64,000 bases of DNA from Gyromitra esculenta (lineage: Eukaryota > Ascomycota > Pezizomycetes > Pezizales > Discinaceae): contig JBCAML010000014.1 of the NCBI GenBank assembly GCA_038503075.1, positions 620,001-684,000 on the forward strand, in the 5' to 3' direction. The position numbers and the translations under genes are program-made. How positions within the stretch are numbered: the stretch's first letter is position 1; every line of letters begins with the position of its first letter. The notes below the pieces were generated by a model, which was given only the letters and a program-made list of their open reading frames with translations, had not been told where the DNA came from and did not search any database. Positions 29,575 through 40,541 of this stretch are shown in pieces.

Positions 29575-29982
29575 TTTCATGGATGGTTGTTTCGTTGATG
29601 GGTCGGGTATATGGGTATATGGTCGTTGCGTTTTGATGATTGTTCTTTGTGTTTCTACGGGTTTCCTATTACAATGAGTCATGTCTTTGTCATCGAAAGA
29701 GCTGGATTGTGGTATATAAGCGAAGGGTTTTCCCCTCTTGTTGTACTTTTCCTTCTTCTTTCCCTAAGCAACGTCTTCTATTGTTTACCTTTGTACTTTA
29801 CAATACAAACCTCGGTTACACCTCGTAACCCCTCGCTGTCGCCGTCTTCAAGTCCTCTTAACTCGACCCCCTTGTAGAGCCTGTAGAGTCTCCGCACTTA
29901 TTCTCGCTGTTGGTTTCCCTTTCAAGTAGCACCGCTCATCTCGAGGGATACTCGAGAGCTTGATAGGAAACCTGCTCCGAGA
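29575..29982 (+). repeat. 3' LTR of element E
   Basis: 408 bp, preceded by a polypurine tract (tatgaggggggg). Ends ccgaga followed by the tcaat duplication. Confidence 0.88.
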
Positions 29983-30161
29983 TCAATCCCCGACCTGTCG
30001 GTTATTATTAATCTTGGTTGATTATTAATAAGATTTGGATTGGATGTTTGGTTTCCTTGTGTCATCAATGGCTGACTCTTTCGATCGACACTTAGATTCG
30101 CTTATACGTCGCGTCGTAGGTTAATTCCGACAATCACGCCATACGATAATGAGAGGGGTAG

Positions 30162-30578
30162 TTTCACGGATTGAATCAGGTAATGGGTTAGGAATGATTG
30201 GTGTTCACGGAGAATTTCCTTTGGGTATAATGGCTTTGTTGTTCGGTTAGGTTTCGGTTGTTGTTGGATTGTTGGCTTGTGTTACGAGAAAGAGGGGTAT
30301 TTAAGCGAAGGATCTCAGTCATTTTTGTACTCTTTTCTCTTCTTTCCTTAAGCAACGTTCTCGTTACCTTCTTCTGTATTTGCCGGAATACTATCTCGGT
30401 TCTACCTCAGAATCCTCGCTGTCGCTGTCCACTCCACTACACTTATCTCGCCTTGAGATAGACCCCTCGTAGAACTCGTAGAAACGCTGCACTCCTCGAA
30501 CGAGTTAGCCCCTCACTTAAGTAGCACTGCTCACCTTCAGGGATACTGAAGGGCTTAACGAGGGACTGAACCGTGAGA
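30162..30578 (+). mobile_element. Solo LTR C2 inside solo LTR F
   Basis: 417 bp, tttcacggattg..accgtgaga, with ggtag at 30157-30161 and 30579-30583. Shares the C1 body: a tatttaagcg box, the cttccttaagcaacgttctcg block and a gtagcactgctcac block near its end. Confidence 0.9.
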
Positions 30579-31246
30579 GGTAGGAGCGAAGGAAAGCGTT
30601 TCAGGGTCTATGGGATTTTTCCATGTTAGTTCATGTTATTACATAGCCTTTGTATTCGACGCTTGACTACTATAAGTAGTCCAGTGTTCTACCGTTGAGA
30701 AGGGTCTTCTTCCTGATCATTAGCGACGAAGAACGAGCCTTATCAATATTATATTGTATAGCTTAGCGGTATACGACTTTCATTCATACTCTCAAGGTCC
30801 TGCGTTCGTTTCATCTTCAAGTAATACTTTCTTCATGCAAAGAATCCTTTATTTCTTCAAGAGACTTTGTTGTTGCTTCACGCGACACGAACCTCAAAGT
30901 CACGACGCGTCCACAACAGACCTCATCCTTCCAGATTGGTTAGACGAAGAGTATATTCGAACGAACACGATACCCAACAAGCAAAGCAAGTGATATTCAA
31001 ACTACACATAGAGCCGAGGACCCTTCAGCGTTAGTTATTAAAACCTTACTATTGGAAGTTCTTCACGGAACTTTGCTCGATCCCTACTTTGAATCCTACG
31101 GTTATCTTTTAGCGGTTCATAAGAAGCAGTTAGGACTTGCGCCTGTGTATTGTGTTGCGGATAGCAACCGGGCAGGTTATAGCGTCTAGATTGTTATCTA
31201 AAGCTTCTTGGAGATTTCCTGTGCGGTAAGAAGTACCGGTCTTACA

Positions 31247-31880
31247 CCAAAATCCTAACCAGCGAATACATAATTGTGGAGGAAAGGTGTTTCCGTCGAG
31301 TTTAATGGAAGCGCCTGGAGTAGAGTCGATTGTGGATTGTTGTCCAGTGAATGAGTTCTGTTTTAGGAATTGAAAAGGAGACTTGAATAGCATCTCCCAC
31401 GATGTTAATGTCGCGGGCTGCTTGTTCAACAGTCTAGCATTTTTCCTACTGGAGTGCGAAAAAACCGTGATAGCAAAATCGTCCACATATGAAAATGTGA
31501 ATTTAGAGACGTTCTTGCTGGAGAGCGACATAGATGCAGAATAAAAGTGGAGATATAGGCGAGCGCTTGAGGGACTCCTACAGAAACAGGGAGGAATTTT
31601 CGTGGTGATCCTTTGAAGAGGAGGCACATTCGCGGGAATGGAGGAAGGATATGATCCAGGAGGTCATGTAAAGTGGGATGTTGTGATCGAAGTCTTTTTC
31701 CAGGATATGGGGGTTGACGTTGTCAAATCCACCTTCGATATCTAAAAAAAGTAGAGACTTTCTTGTCTGCTGCTTGGAGGAGTTGTACATCATGTAGGAG
31801 AGCGGAGACTGCATCTCCGGTTGATATGAGTGATAATGAGCCGCATTGGTTGGGATGAATGAGACCATTTGAGCGAGAGA
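31247..31880 (-). pseudogene. LINE fragment: central reverse transcriptase
   Basis: The minus strand shows the palm A motif FLDIEGGFDNVNP (about 31710-31750) and the catalytic box YVDD in FSYVDDFAI (about 31475-31500), plus SVGVPQ (a degenerate SxGxPQGS block). Frames change at least twice between them. The fragment joins to 39931 upstream across element A and to 23693 downstream across solo LTR F. Confidence 0.85.
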
Positions 31881-31885
31881 GGTAT

Positions 31886-32832
31886 TGTTATACCTGTACC
31901 AGTTGAAGGAGTTCCTGGCCCTGGAGTTACCCTACCTTTGGAGTTACCCTACTTTAGCACCTTCCGGATCGGGACTGGTGCCTGTTACCCTGCCTCCAAT
32001 CCTTCCAGTAGGTATAGTATTTGGAGAAGGGGGGACAGCACCAGAAAAGACCTGTCCCTGAGGGTAAAAGTAACCCCTAGGCCGTCAAGCAAAACCGTCC
32101 GGCGGAATGGGACCCGGAGGGTATGTAGGGGAAGTGTCTGGCTTCGCTGTGGTTCAAACGGATTGTGAATCGGACCAAAACTTGCGGAGTTACAGACTGA
32201 CAAAGATAAGGGAACGCAATGCTACGCGACGATTCAGATAGGCGAAATGATTGTCTCGAAGAGACGAATGCAATGAAGACAAATACGTAAATCCCGTGTT
32301 ACTGACATACATACTGCTCGGAGAATCACGGATCGGGGCCAGGGAACTCAATGGGGTATCGGGTATGGAGATAAGGCGAAGTGGTTTTATGTTGTCATAG
32401 TAGTTAGCGTCTCTACACCACACTATAACCACACATAGTAGAGAGGAGGCATTATAAATACTCTCACAGTGGATGTAAACTCTGAGTCGGATCATTAGCG
32501 ACGAAGAACGTGCGCTTATCAATATTATATTGTTTCTAGCAAAATTACTTCCGTGCAATTTACTCTATTACTTGTGAATTACTTTTATCTCGACTTAAAG
32601 GCTTTGGCCCTTCAGCGTTAGTTATTAAAACCTTACTATTGGAAGTTCTTCACGGAACTTTGCTCGATCCCTACTTTGAACTCTACGGTTATCTTTTAGC
32701 GGTTCATAAGAAGCAGTTAGGACTTGCGCCTGTGTATTGTGTTGCGGATAGCAACCGGGCAGGTTATAGCGTCTAGATTGTTATCTAAAGCTTCTTGGAG
32801 ATCTCCTGGGCGGTAGAAGTACCGGTCTTACA
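31886..32832 (+). repeat. 5' LTR of element A
   Basis: 947 bp, tgttatacctgtacc..accggtcttaca. Substitutions and small indels against the 3' LTR are visible (for example near 32340), so it is older than element E judged by LTR divergence. Confidence 0.9.
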
Positions 32833-32874
32833 GTATATTGATAGGCATATCAATACTTTGGTTATTCAACTATA

Positions 32875-34786
32875 ATGGCGGATGTATTTGTGATGGATAC
32901 AGACATGTCGACGGTTCTGAGGATCCCATCTCGAGACACTCTTCGAGGAACTCCTTGGCCCGTCGAAGAACTACCCATCTCACACCCGCTCTGGCCCTTC
33001 ATTCCAAAACACTTCACGCCTCATCCGCAATTCCTACGGAGCAGTGCTCAAATTGAGGATGTTCATACACAGTGTGATAATCTCATGCTTACGCTAAACG
33101 AAGCCTTTAGACACGTTGTACTAAGGCAAGAAGAGGTTCAGGCAGGAAACACCTTTGCCCTAAACCAACTCAACTCACAGGCTCAAACTCAATATCTAAG
33201 CCTAACCCATATCCAGCAGCGCATGGCAGACCAACAGGAGTTCTCGGCCGAAGAACTCGCCCGCATCGAGGTACTGGTTCACGGTCTTGGTAATAACATT
33301 GGCCTGGCCCTGCAACAGCAAGGACATGAGGCGCACCAGCGCATTGGAAGGGTGGAAACGGAACACGGAGCTAAAGAGGGGGAAACAGTAGGAGAAATGC
33401 AAAGACAACGAAGTCAGCTTAACGATCAGGGAGTGTTACTTAGTCAGATCACTCAACATATTCGTGCTCAGTCAGAACTACCAGCCCGATCAGAAGCAGG
33501 CCTCAGTGGCTCTATTCATGCACCCCAACTACCTCCCACTAGAAGCGAGAAAGGAAAGGAGCCAGCCCAAAGTGAACGAGGTGAACCCTCCGGAGCACAC
33601 GGAGGTAATGGTGGGCAGCCCCACATGGACCTAATTACCGTGTTGGTGCTGGCGCCCTGGATCAGGTGACGGATCGTCATCGGATGATTCGGAGGAAGAA
33701 GGGGCCAGGAAGAACATCGAAGATACCAATCGATGGCTGGCCAGCAGAAAAAGAGAAAGAGAGAACCGGCGGCGGAGGACCGTAATGCTCATCCACCGCC
33801 ACCCCCCCCACCTGGTGAGATGGTAATCACCATTGATCACAGAGTACCCCCAAGCATCACCGTCATCTCGACACCACAAGATCCCGATCGGTGAACCAGA
33901 AAAATTCACTGCTGCCACAAACCAGGATCTCAGAGCATGGATCCGAAGCTGCGAAGTATATTTTGAGATGAATGAGTGGCTTTGGACCAGCGACCGACAC
34001 AAAATCCACTATGCCGCCAGCCGTTGTGAAGGAAACAAGGCTCGACCATACGTTGTTATGTATACCAACAAGATGGACGGAGCCGAAGGACAAATCCAGG
34101 AACCAGAGTATGCCTACTGGGCAACCTTCTCACTGAAGATGAAGGAAGTATTCTGTTCTCCGGACGAAAAACGCGATGCCATATATGCCATGGATCGTGT
34201 ACCTTACAACCGTTGAGGAATATATCCTCAAAATGAGCAACCTAAATATAAAGGTTGGGATGGCTGGGACACTGTGGAGGATGAAGGTCGAAGCAAAGAT
34301 CCCTCTCAAGATACGAGAGTTGATGGTAGGTTGTGGTCCGTTTGACGATGATGTACAATGGCTGGAGGCCTTACGATCAAGAGGAAGGTTGTGGGAGGAG
34401 TATTTGTATCACCAGAAACTGGAGAATAGAGGTCTCCCAGCCACGGATGGTCGTGGGAAAAAGGAGGAGAAAAAGCAGGAGGAACGTCGGGAAAAGGGGT
34501 TCAAAAGCAGAGTCAAGAAGGACTCAAAAAGTAATGTCAAGGAGGATACCCCTAAAAAGGATGCCCCTCCCCCCACTAACAGCACCGGAGATGCCTCGGG
34601 TTGGAAGGCTGCTCATGAAGGGTAAGTCAGGACCTAGTTGACCGACGCAGACGGGCGAAACACTGCACTAGGTGTGGTCGGCCCGACTGTCACTGGAAGA
34701 CGTGCGACATGAAGGAACCTCGAACGGTATCATCTGCGCAAGCCGCGCCAGTCGTAAACGAAAATGGGTCAAGCCGAAAAGAATGA
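32875..34786 (+). pseudogene. gag: Gag region of element A, frameshifted
   Basis: The first frame (32875-33669, 264 codons) encodes a glutamine-rich, probably coiled-coil N-terminus. A second frame (33833-34216) holds the capsid-type core (DLRAWIRSCEVYFEMNEWLW). A third (about 34176-34625) holds the rest of the capsid and a lysine-rich tail. A zinc-knuckle-like HCTRCGRPDCHWKTC follows near 34660-34705. At least two frameshifts separate them, so no single Gag can be made from this copy. Confidence 0.75.
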
Positions 34787-35098
34787 GCAGAGTGCTGGGG
34801 ATGCATTAGAGAAGCGTTTGAAGCTAGCGAGACGAGGGCCGCGACAGCGCCACCTGCAAAAGGGCGTGAGCGGAGTTACCGCTCCAAAGGGCGGATCTCC
34901 AGGACCCCTGTTAATCTTTATGCAAATACAAATTCTGACGAAGAAATGTCAGAGAATTTTCACTAGGTCGACTACCGGCGGGCAGGAGGTAGCAGACGTT
35001 AACCAAACATTCGAAACCCTGGCAATCGAAGAAAGAATTGTCTCAATCCTTGAGACCGAAAAATACAAAAACAAACGAAAAAGAAAGGAGGACGACTC

Positions 35099-38000
35099 TT
35101 GGAATCGTCCAACAAAAAACAACATACAGAACCCACCGTATACGAGCGGCCCCGAGGGCAAGCGCTACTGGTAATCAATGGAAGGAAGGTGGTAGTCGAT
35201 GTATTGCTAGATTCTGGAGCTAATGTTTTTCTGTCCCCTTTGTTTGTTAGGAAATGGTCGGTCCCAAAGGTGCAAAGAGACGTCCCGTTAACCATTAGAA
35301 ACTTCACAGGTGAAGAAGTGGTTGGAGCGGGACAAGCCTTTACTAACCCTATTACTATGATCATAGGCAATAATCATACATCTAATGTATCTTGCGAGAT
35401 TGGGCCAGTCGAGGCTGGGTTAGACTTGATAGTGCCAGGGGGTTGGTGGTTGACGAGTCACCGGTTGGAAAACCCTTACGACCACGCAAACTGGAAGTTC
35501 GAATCTCCTGGTTGCTGTAACCAGTGCTCTGTGACGACTGCTCCTCTTAATACCGAGAACGATATCGAGTATGACGAATGGCTGGGCCTGGACGAGAATG
35601 CCCGAATAATTGGCATGGTGCGTGCAATCGATGACGAAGAAACTGAACTTCTGAAGACTCTCCCGGGAGCATACCACCGATTTGTCAGTCTATTCGGCAC
35701 TCCCATCCAGGAATCCTTGCCAGAACGAAGGCCATTCGATCACGCTATTGATCTCGAGCATGGGACAACCGCCCCGTGGGGTCCGATCTATAAACTTTCG
35801 GAAAAAGAACTTGAGATTCTCCGGAAGTACTTGGACAAAATGGTGGCCGAAGGGAAGATACGGCCAAGCAAGTCACCTGCTGGGTCGCCCATATTATTCG
35901 CGCCGAAACCAGACGGAGGGCTACGACTATGCGTAGATTACCGTGGCTTGAACAAGGTGACAGTAAAGAACCGATACCCTCTGCCGCTAATGTCCGAATT
36001 GCGTGATAGAGTCAATGGGGCTTCGATCTTTACCAAACTGGACCTCAAAGACGGTGTTCACCAGATCCGTATCAAAGAAGGCGATGAGTGGAAAACAGCG
36101 TTTCGTACAAGATATGGTCATTTCGAGTACACAGTCATGCCTTTCGGCTTGGCAAACGCCCCCGCAACCTTTCAAGATATGATGCATCAGGTGCTCCGCG
36201 AATTTCTGGACCAAGGGGTCGTGGTTTATATTGACGACATCCTCATCTACTCAAAGACCCTCGAGGAACATGAGGCCTTGGTGACCAGAGTCCTGCAGCG
36301 GTTGGAGGACGAGGGTTTGGCAGTATCCATTAAGAAAAGCTACTTTCACTTGCGGGAAGTTGAGTTTTTAGGGTACATAATTTCTGACAAAGGCGTGTCT
36401 ATGTCAATGAAGAAGGTCGAGTCAATCCTTTCATGGGAAACCCCGAAGAGCATACGCGATGTTCAGGTATTCATTGGATTCGCCAATTTTTACCGACGGT
36501 TCATCGAAAATTTCTCCCAAGTTGCAAGTCCCTTAACCGAGTTAACCAAAGGGGACCCCAGGAAATTCCAATGGGGTGACCGTCAAGAGATAGCTTTCGA
36601 GTACCTAAAAGTTGCCTTCACGACAGCACCCATCCTTTGTCACTTTGCGCCGGAACGGCAGACCGTGGTAGAAACCGATGCCTCAGACTACGCGCTAGGT
36701 TGCGTCCTCTCGCAGATCATCGATAGCAAGCTACATCCCGTAGCATTCCATTCCAGAAAATTAAATAAAGCCAAACTTAACTACGAGGTGCACGATAAAG
36801 AACTACTCGCGATAGTAACCACCTGCAAGGAATGGCGACATTACCCAGAAGGAAGCAAGCACCAAGCGATCGTCTATACGGACCATAAAAATCTCGAATA
36901 TTTCATGAAGGAGACAAGGATCCTAAATCGACGACAGGCCAGATGGGCGGAATATTTATCGTCATTAAACATTAAAATCATATATCGACCTGGATCAGCG
37001 GGAGGAAAGCCAGATGCATTATCAAGACGACCGGAGTATCGTCACAGGAGGGGATACAACACAGCCTACAGAAGCCATGTTCGAAGCGGCCAAGTCGATA
37101 TGACTGGCTGTCCCAGTAAGTCAATCGTTATATCCTTAGTTCATAGAGAGAACGATAACACAATTGTACAAAACCAAAACGATGACCCGTTACACTTTAC
37201 CGAGCTGGACTCAAACGGCAATCATCACCATTATAATTTTAATCCTAATACAACACACGAGGAGCTACTTATTTCATCAGCATCCCTCAAAGCGCTTCAA
37301 GTCCTTAAATTTAATTCGGACTTTTTGGAGCAGGTTAAAAGGAAGGTTGAGTCTGACGAAGACTATAAGGAAATTCGAGACTTAGTTAAAGCTGGCAGCG
37401 AAATCAAGAGGCTACAACACTACACAGTGATGGAGGAACTCCTCTATTGGAAAAACAGGCTAACAATCCCTAACGATGATGAAATCAAAACTACCATTTT
37501 AGAAAATGAACACGACTCCAAGATAGCAGGGCACTTTGGCATGGACAAAACCACGGAACTTGTTCAGCGGAACTTCTACTGGCCTCATATGACCGAGTGG
37601 ATTACAGATTACGTCCGCTCATGCGATCCATGCCAACATAACAAATCCGTGCGTCATAAGAAATATGGACTCCTGCAACCGCTAGAGACCCCATACGCTC
37701 CATGGATGTCGATATCAACAGACTTCATCGTCCAGTTACCCGAGTCGAGAGGATTCACCCAAATATGTGTAGTAGTTGACAGGTTTACCAAGATGGCGCA
37801 CTTCATCCCACTAATAGAAAGAGCTACAGCAAGTGATGTGGCAAAGGCTTTTGTTGACAAAGTTTGGAAACTTCACGGGCTTCCGAAAGAAATTGTTTCA
37901 GACCGAGATGCTAAGTTCACAGGGAATTCTGGACCTCATTATGCAAACTTCTAGACATTAAGTCCAGCAAATCTACCGCATTCCATCCTGAGACCGACGG

Positions 38001-38790
38001 ACAAACCGAAAGGGTTAATCAAGTCCTGAAGCCTCACCTAAGAAACTTCGTCAACTACGACCTGGATGACTGGTATGACCTACTGCCGTTAGCGGAGTTC
38101 GCGTACAACAATGTTGAAGCCATGGTCACTGGAATCAGCCCCTTCTATGCCAATCATGGTTTCCATCCCAGAACAGCTTGGACGATCGATACCGAAGTCA
38201 AGAATCCAGCGTCAAAGTTATACACACATTGGCTTCAGAAAGTAAACGATTTTGCCACTACCTCGCTCAAAGCCACCCGAGAAAACATGTCCAAATATTT
38301 TGACAAGAAACGACAGGCAGAACCATCCTTTAAGGTCGGAGATTTAGTAATGCTCGACGCCAGAAACATTAGAACCAAGCGTCCAACGAAAAAGTTAGCC
38401 CCTAAGTCATACGGACCCTTCCCGATTACACGAGTCGGTACTAGAGCTTGCACTTTAGATACAGGAGGTCGCTGGAGGATATTCCCCACCTTCCATGTAT
38501 CCTTGCTCGAGCCATACCGGACAAGCGTCAGGGAAACCCGAAAACAAGACCGACCGCCGCCTGACGACATTGAAGGTGACAATGAGTACGAGGTGGAATA
38601 CATCGTCAAAAGTGAGAGAAACCAAAGTGGGACGACGAACGATTAGCCGGATGTTCTACTTCATCAAATGGGTGGGATACGGAAGATGAGAACTCATGGG
38701 AACCTGCCGACGAAGGAGGATTAGCCGTACGGCGAAGCAATTGCCGAATTTCACAGTCTTTCCCACAACAGCTGCGCCATAAGCTGTTTC
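35099..38790 (+). pseudogene. pol: Pol polyprotein of element A, one frameshift in the integrase
   Basis: 951-codon open frame (35099-37954). Order: protease DSGAN (about 35212), reverse transcriptase with FTKLDLKDGVHQI and YIDD (VVYIDDILIYSK, about 36225), RNase H (ETDASDYALG, NYEVHDKELLAI), integrase HHCC finger (HFGMDKT..CDPCQ), and core SDRDAKFTGN. A one-base loss at about 37926 shifts the frame; in the next frame [17 protein letters not shown] continues, with the catalytic glutamate. A separate frame 38122-38646 carries the integrase C-terminus and the start of a chromodomain (EYEVEYIVKSE) that finishes, shifted, with FIKWVGYG and SWEPADE. Apart from these shifts the copy is well preserved. 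Confidence 0.88.
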
Positions 38791-38987
38791 ACATTTGTAT
38801 TCTTTCGCGTTTAGAATATGTATAAAATGTTTTACTACTAAAAAGAAACTAGCTGAGGAAAATTTTCCATCGTGGCCAAGTAAACGCGATGGTTTTTACG
38901 TACCAAGATGCTATAGAACCACTTTGTAATCAGTTAATTATTTTGTATTATAGTTAGACGAGGACGACTAACCTAGGAGGGGGATAC

Positions 38988-39925
38988 TGTTATACCTGTA
39001 CCTTTTGAAGGAGTTCCTGGCCCTGGAGTTACCCTATCTTTGGAGTTACCCTACTTTAGCACCTTCCGGATCGGGACTGGAGCCTGTTACCCTGCCTCCA
39101 ATCCTTCCAGTAGGTATAGTATTTGGAGAAGGGGGGACAGCACCAGAAAAGACCTGTCTCGGAGGGTAAAAGTAACCCCTAGGCCGTCAAGCAAAACCGT
39201 CCGGCGGAATGGGACCCGGAGGGTATGTAGGGGAAGTGTCTAGCTTCGCTGTGGTTCAAACGGATTGCGAATCGGACCAAAACTGGCGGAGTTACAGACT
39301 GACAAAGATAAGGGAACGCAATGCTACGCGACGATTCGGACAGGCGAAATGATCGTCTCGAAGAGACGAACGCAATGAAGACGAATACGTAACTCCCGTG
39401 TTACCGACATGCATACTGCTCGGAGAATCGCGGATCGGGGCGGGCTCGATGGGGTATGGGGTATGGAGATAAGGCGAAGTGGTTTTATGTTGTCATAGTA
39501 GTTAGCGTCTCTACACCACACTATAACCACACATAGTAGAGAGGAGGCATTATAAATACTCTCACAGTGGATGTAAAGCTACGAGTCGGATCGTTAGCGA
39601 CGAAGAACGAGCGCTTATCGATATTATATTGTTTAGCAAAATTACTTAGTGCAATTTCTATTACTTGTGAATTACTTTTATCTCGCTTAGCAAGGCTTTG
39701 GCGCTTCAGCGTTAGTTATTAAACCTTACTATTGGAAGTTCTTCACGGAACTTTCTTTCGTCCCTACTTTGAACTCTACAGTTATCTTTTAGCGGTTCAT
39801 AAGACGCAGTTAGGACTTGCGCCTGTGTATTGTGTTGCGGATGGCAACCGGGCAGATTATAGCGTCTAGATTGTTATCTAAAGCTTCTTGGAGATTTCTG
39901 TGCGGTAAGAAGTACCGGTCTTACA
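38988..39925 (+). repeat. 3' LTR of element A
   Basis: 938 bp, preceded by the polypurine tract aggagggggatac. Ends cttaca followed by ggtat. Confidence 0.9.
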
Positions 39926-39930
39926 GGTAT

Positions 39931-40155
39931 GCGAGTCGTGTTGCGATAATACGCTCTAGTATTTTTGAGAGGGTTTAGTAGTACAATGACTACTGAAAGA
40001 GGTTCTTTGAAGAGTACGATTCTTTATTTGGTTTTGGGAGTACAATACGAAAGCTTTTTGAGTTGGAGTGGATGATATCCATCTTGTCTTAGAGGATTGA
40101 TGAGTGAATGGATAATATTTGGATTAATATTATTGATTTTTTTCAGACGCTATAT
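39931..40155 (-). pseudogene. LINE fragment: start of reverse transcriptase
   Basis: The minus-strand reading shows FRIVLPKPNKESYSS and LSKILERIIATRLAY, the finger-domain motifs at the beginning of LINE reverse transcriptases. The last codons run across the ggtat target site into 31880, where the sequence continues as LSRSNGLIHPNQ. Confidence 0.8.
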
Positions 40156-40160
40156 GGAAT

Positions 40161-40536
40161 TCTCACGGTTTGATCTCTCGTTAAGTCCTTCAGTATTCCT
40201 GAAGGTGAGCAGTCTACTTAAGCGAGAGGTCGGCGACAAGAATCGCGATGTTTCTACAGGTCCTACGTGGGTCTAACTCGAGCGAGTTAAGTGTGGAGGT
40301 TCTACGACGCGACAGCGCGAGAGGAGGATTCGAGATAGTATTAAAACAATACAGTAGAAGTAAGGTAAGAACGTTCTTAAAGAAAGAGAAGAAAACTGTA
40401 ACAACCGTCTAAGATCAGTACATATCTTATAATCACTCTTGTGACTCATAACGAAACACAGTAGAGAACAACAAAGGCATTATAAAGAAACCATCATCGT
40501 TGCAACCATTCTTAGAACCCTAACCCATCACTGGAA
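40161..40536 (-). mobile_element. Solo LTR C3, reversed, inside the LINE
   Basis: 376 bp whose reverse complement aligns with C1/C2 (cgcttaagtag, gaaggacttaacgagag, ccgtgaga end) but is more diverged. Flanks ggaat (40156-40160) and agaat (40537-40541) form an imperfect 5-bp duplication. The only LTR insertion in the same orientation as the LINE. Confidence 0.8.
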
Positions 40537-40541
40537 AGAAT

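Larger units (their letters stand above)
23770..29982 (+). mobile_element. Ty3-type chromovirus E, nearly complete
   Basis: LTRs 23770-24180 and 29575-29982; duplication tcaat at 23765-23769 and 29983-29987. Encodes an intact gag, a pol open through RNase H, and a C-terminal chromodomain. It is broken by one nonsense codon in the integrase zinc finger and by a solo LTR (28516-28932). It is inserted in solo LTR F and so is younger than it. Confidence 0.93.
23694..31246 (+). mobile_element. Solo LTR F, split by element E and solo LTR C2
   Basis: Begins tgttatacct (23694) and ends ggtcttaca (31246); flanked by ccaaa on both sides (23689-23693, 31247-31251). Its three pieces, 23694-23769, 29988-30161 and 30584-31246, add up to about 913 bp, close to the 938-947 bp LTRs of element A. 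The last 270 bp are nearly identical to the A LTR, whereas the first part differs, so F is a sister subfamily. A 79-codon frame at 30754-30993 falls inside this LTR and is not a gene. Confidence 0.85.
31886..39925 (+). mobile_element. Ty3-type chromovirus A
   Basis: 8.0-kb element with LTRs 31886-32832 and 38988-39925, canonical TG..CA ends and a 5-bp duplication ggtat (31881-31885, 39926-39930). Gag has frameshifts and pol has a single obvious frameshift in the integrase. It lies in the LINE reverse transcriptase in opposite orientation. Different family from D/E: larger LTRs and YIDD rather than YLDD. Confidence 0.93.

Noticed and set aside
17841..29982. Elements D and E as a tandem pair sharing an LTR
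   Set aside because: Each has its own two LTRs and its own 5-bp duplication, and LINE and LTR F sequence lies between them.
30754..30993. 79-codon frame as a possible small gene
   Set aside because: It falls inside solo LTR F, in the stretch between two LTR blocks shared with element A.
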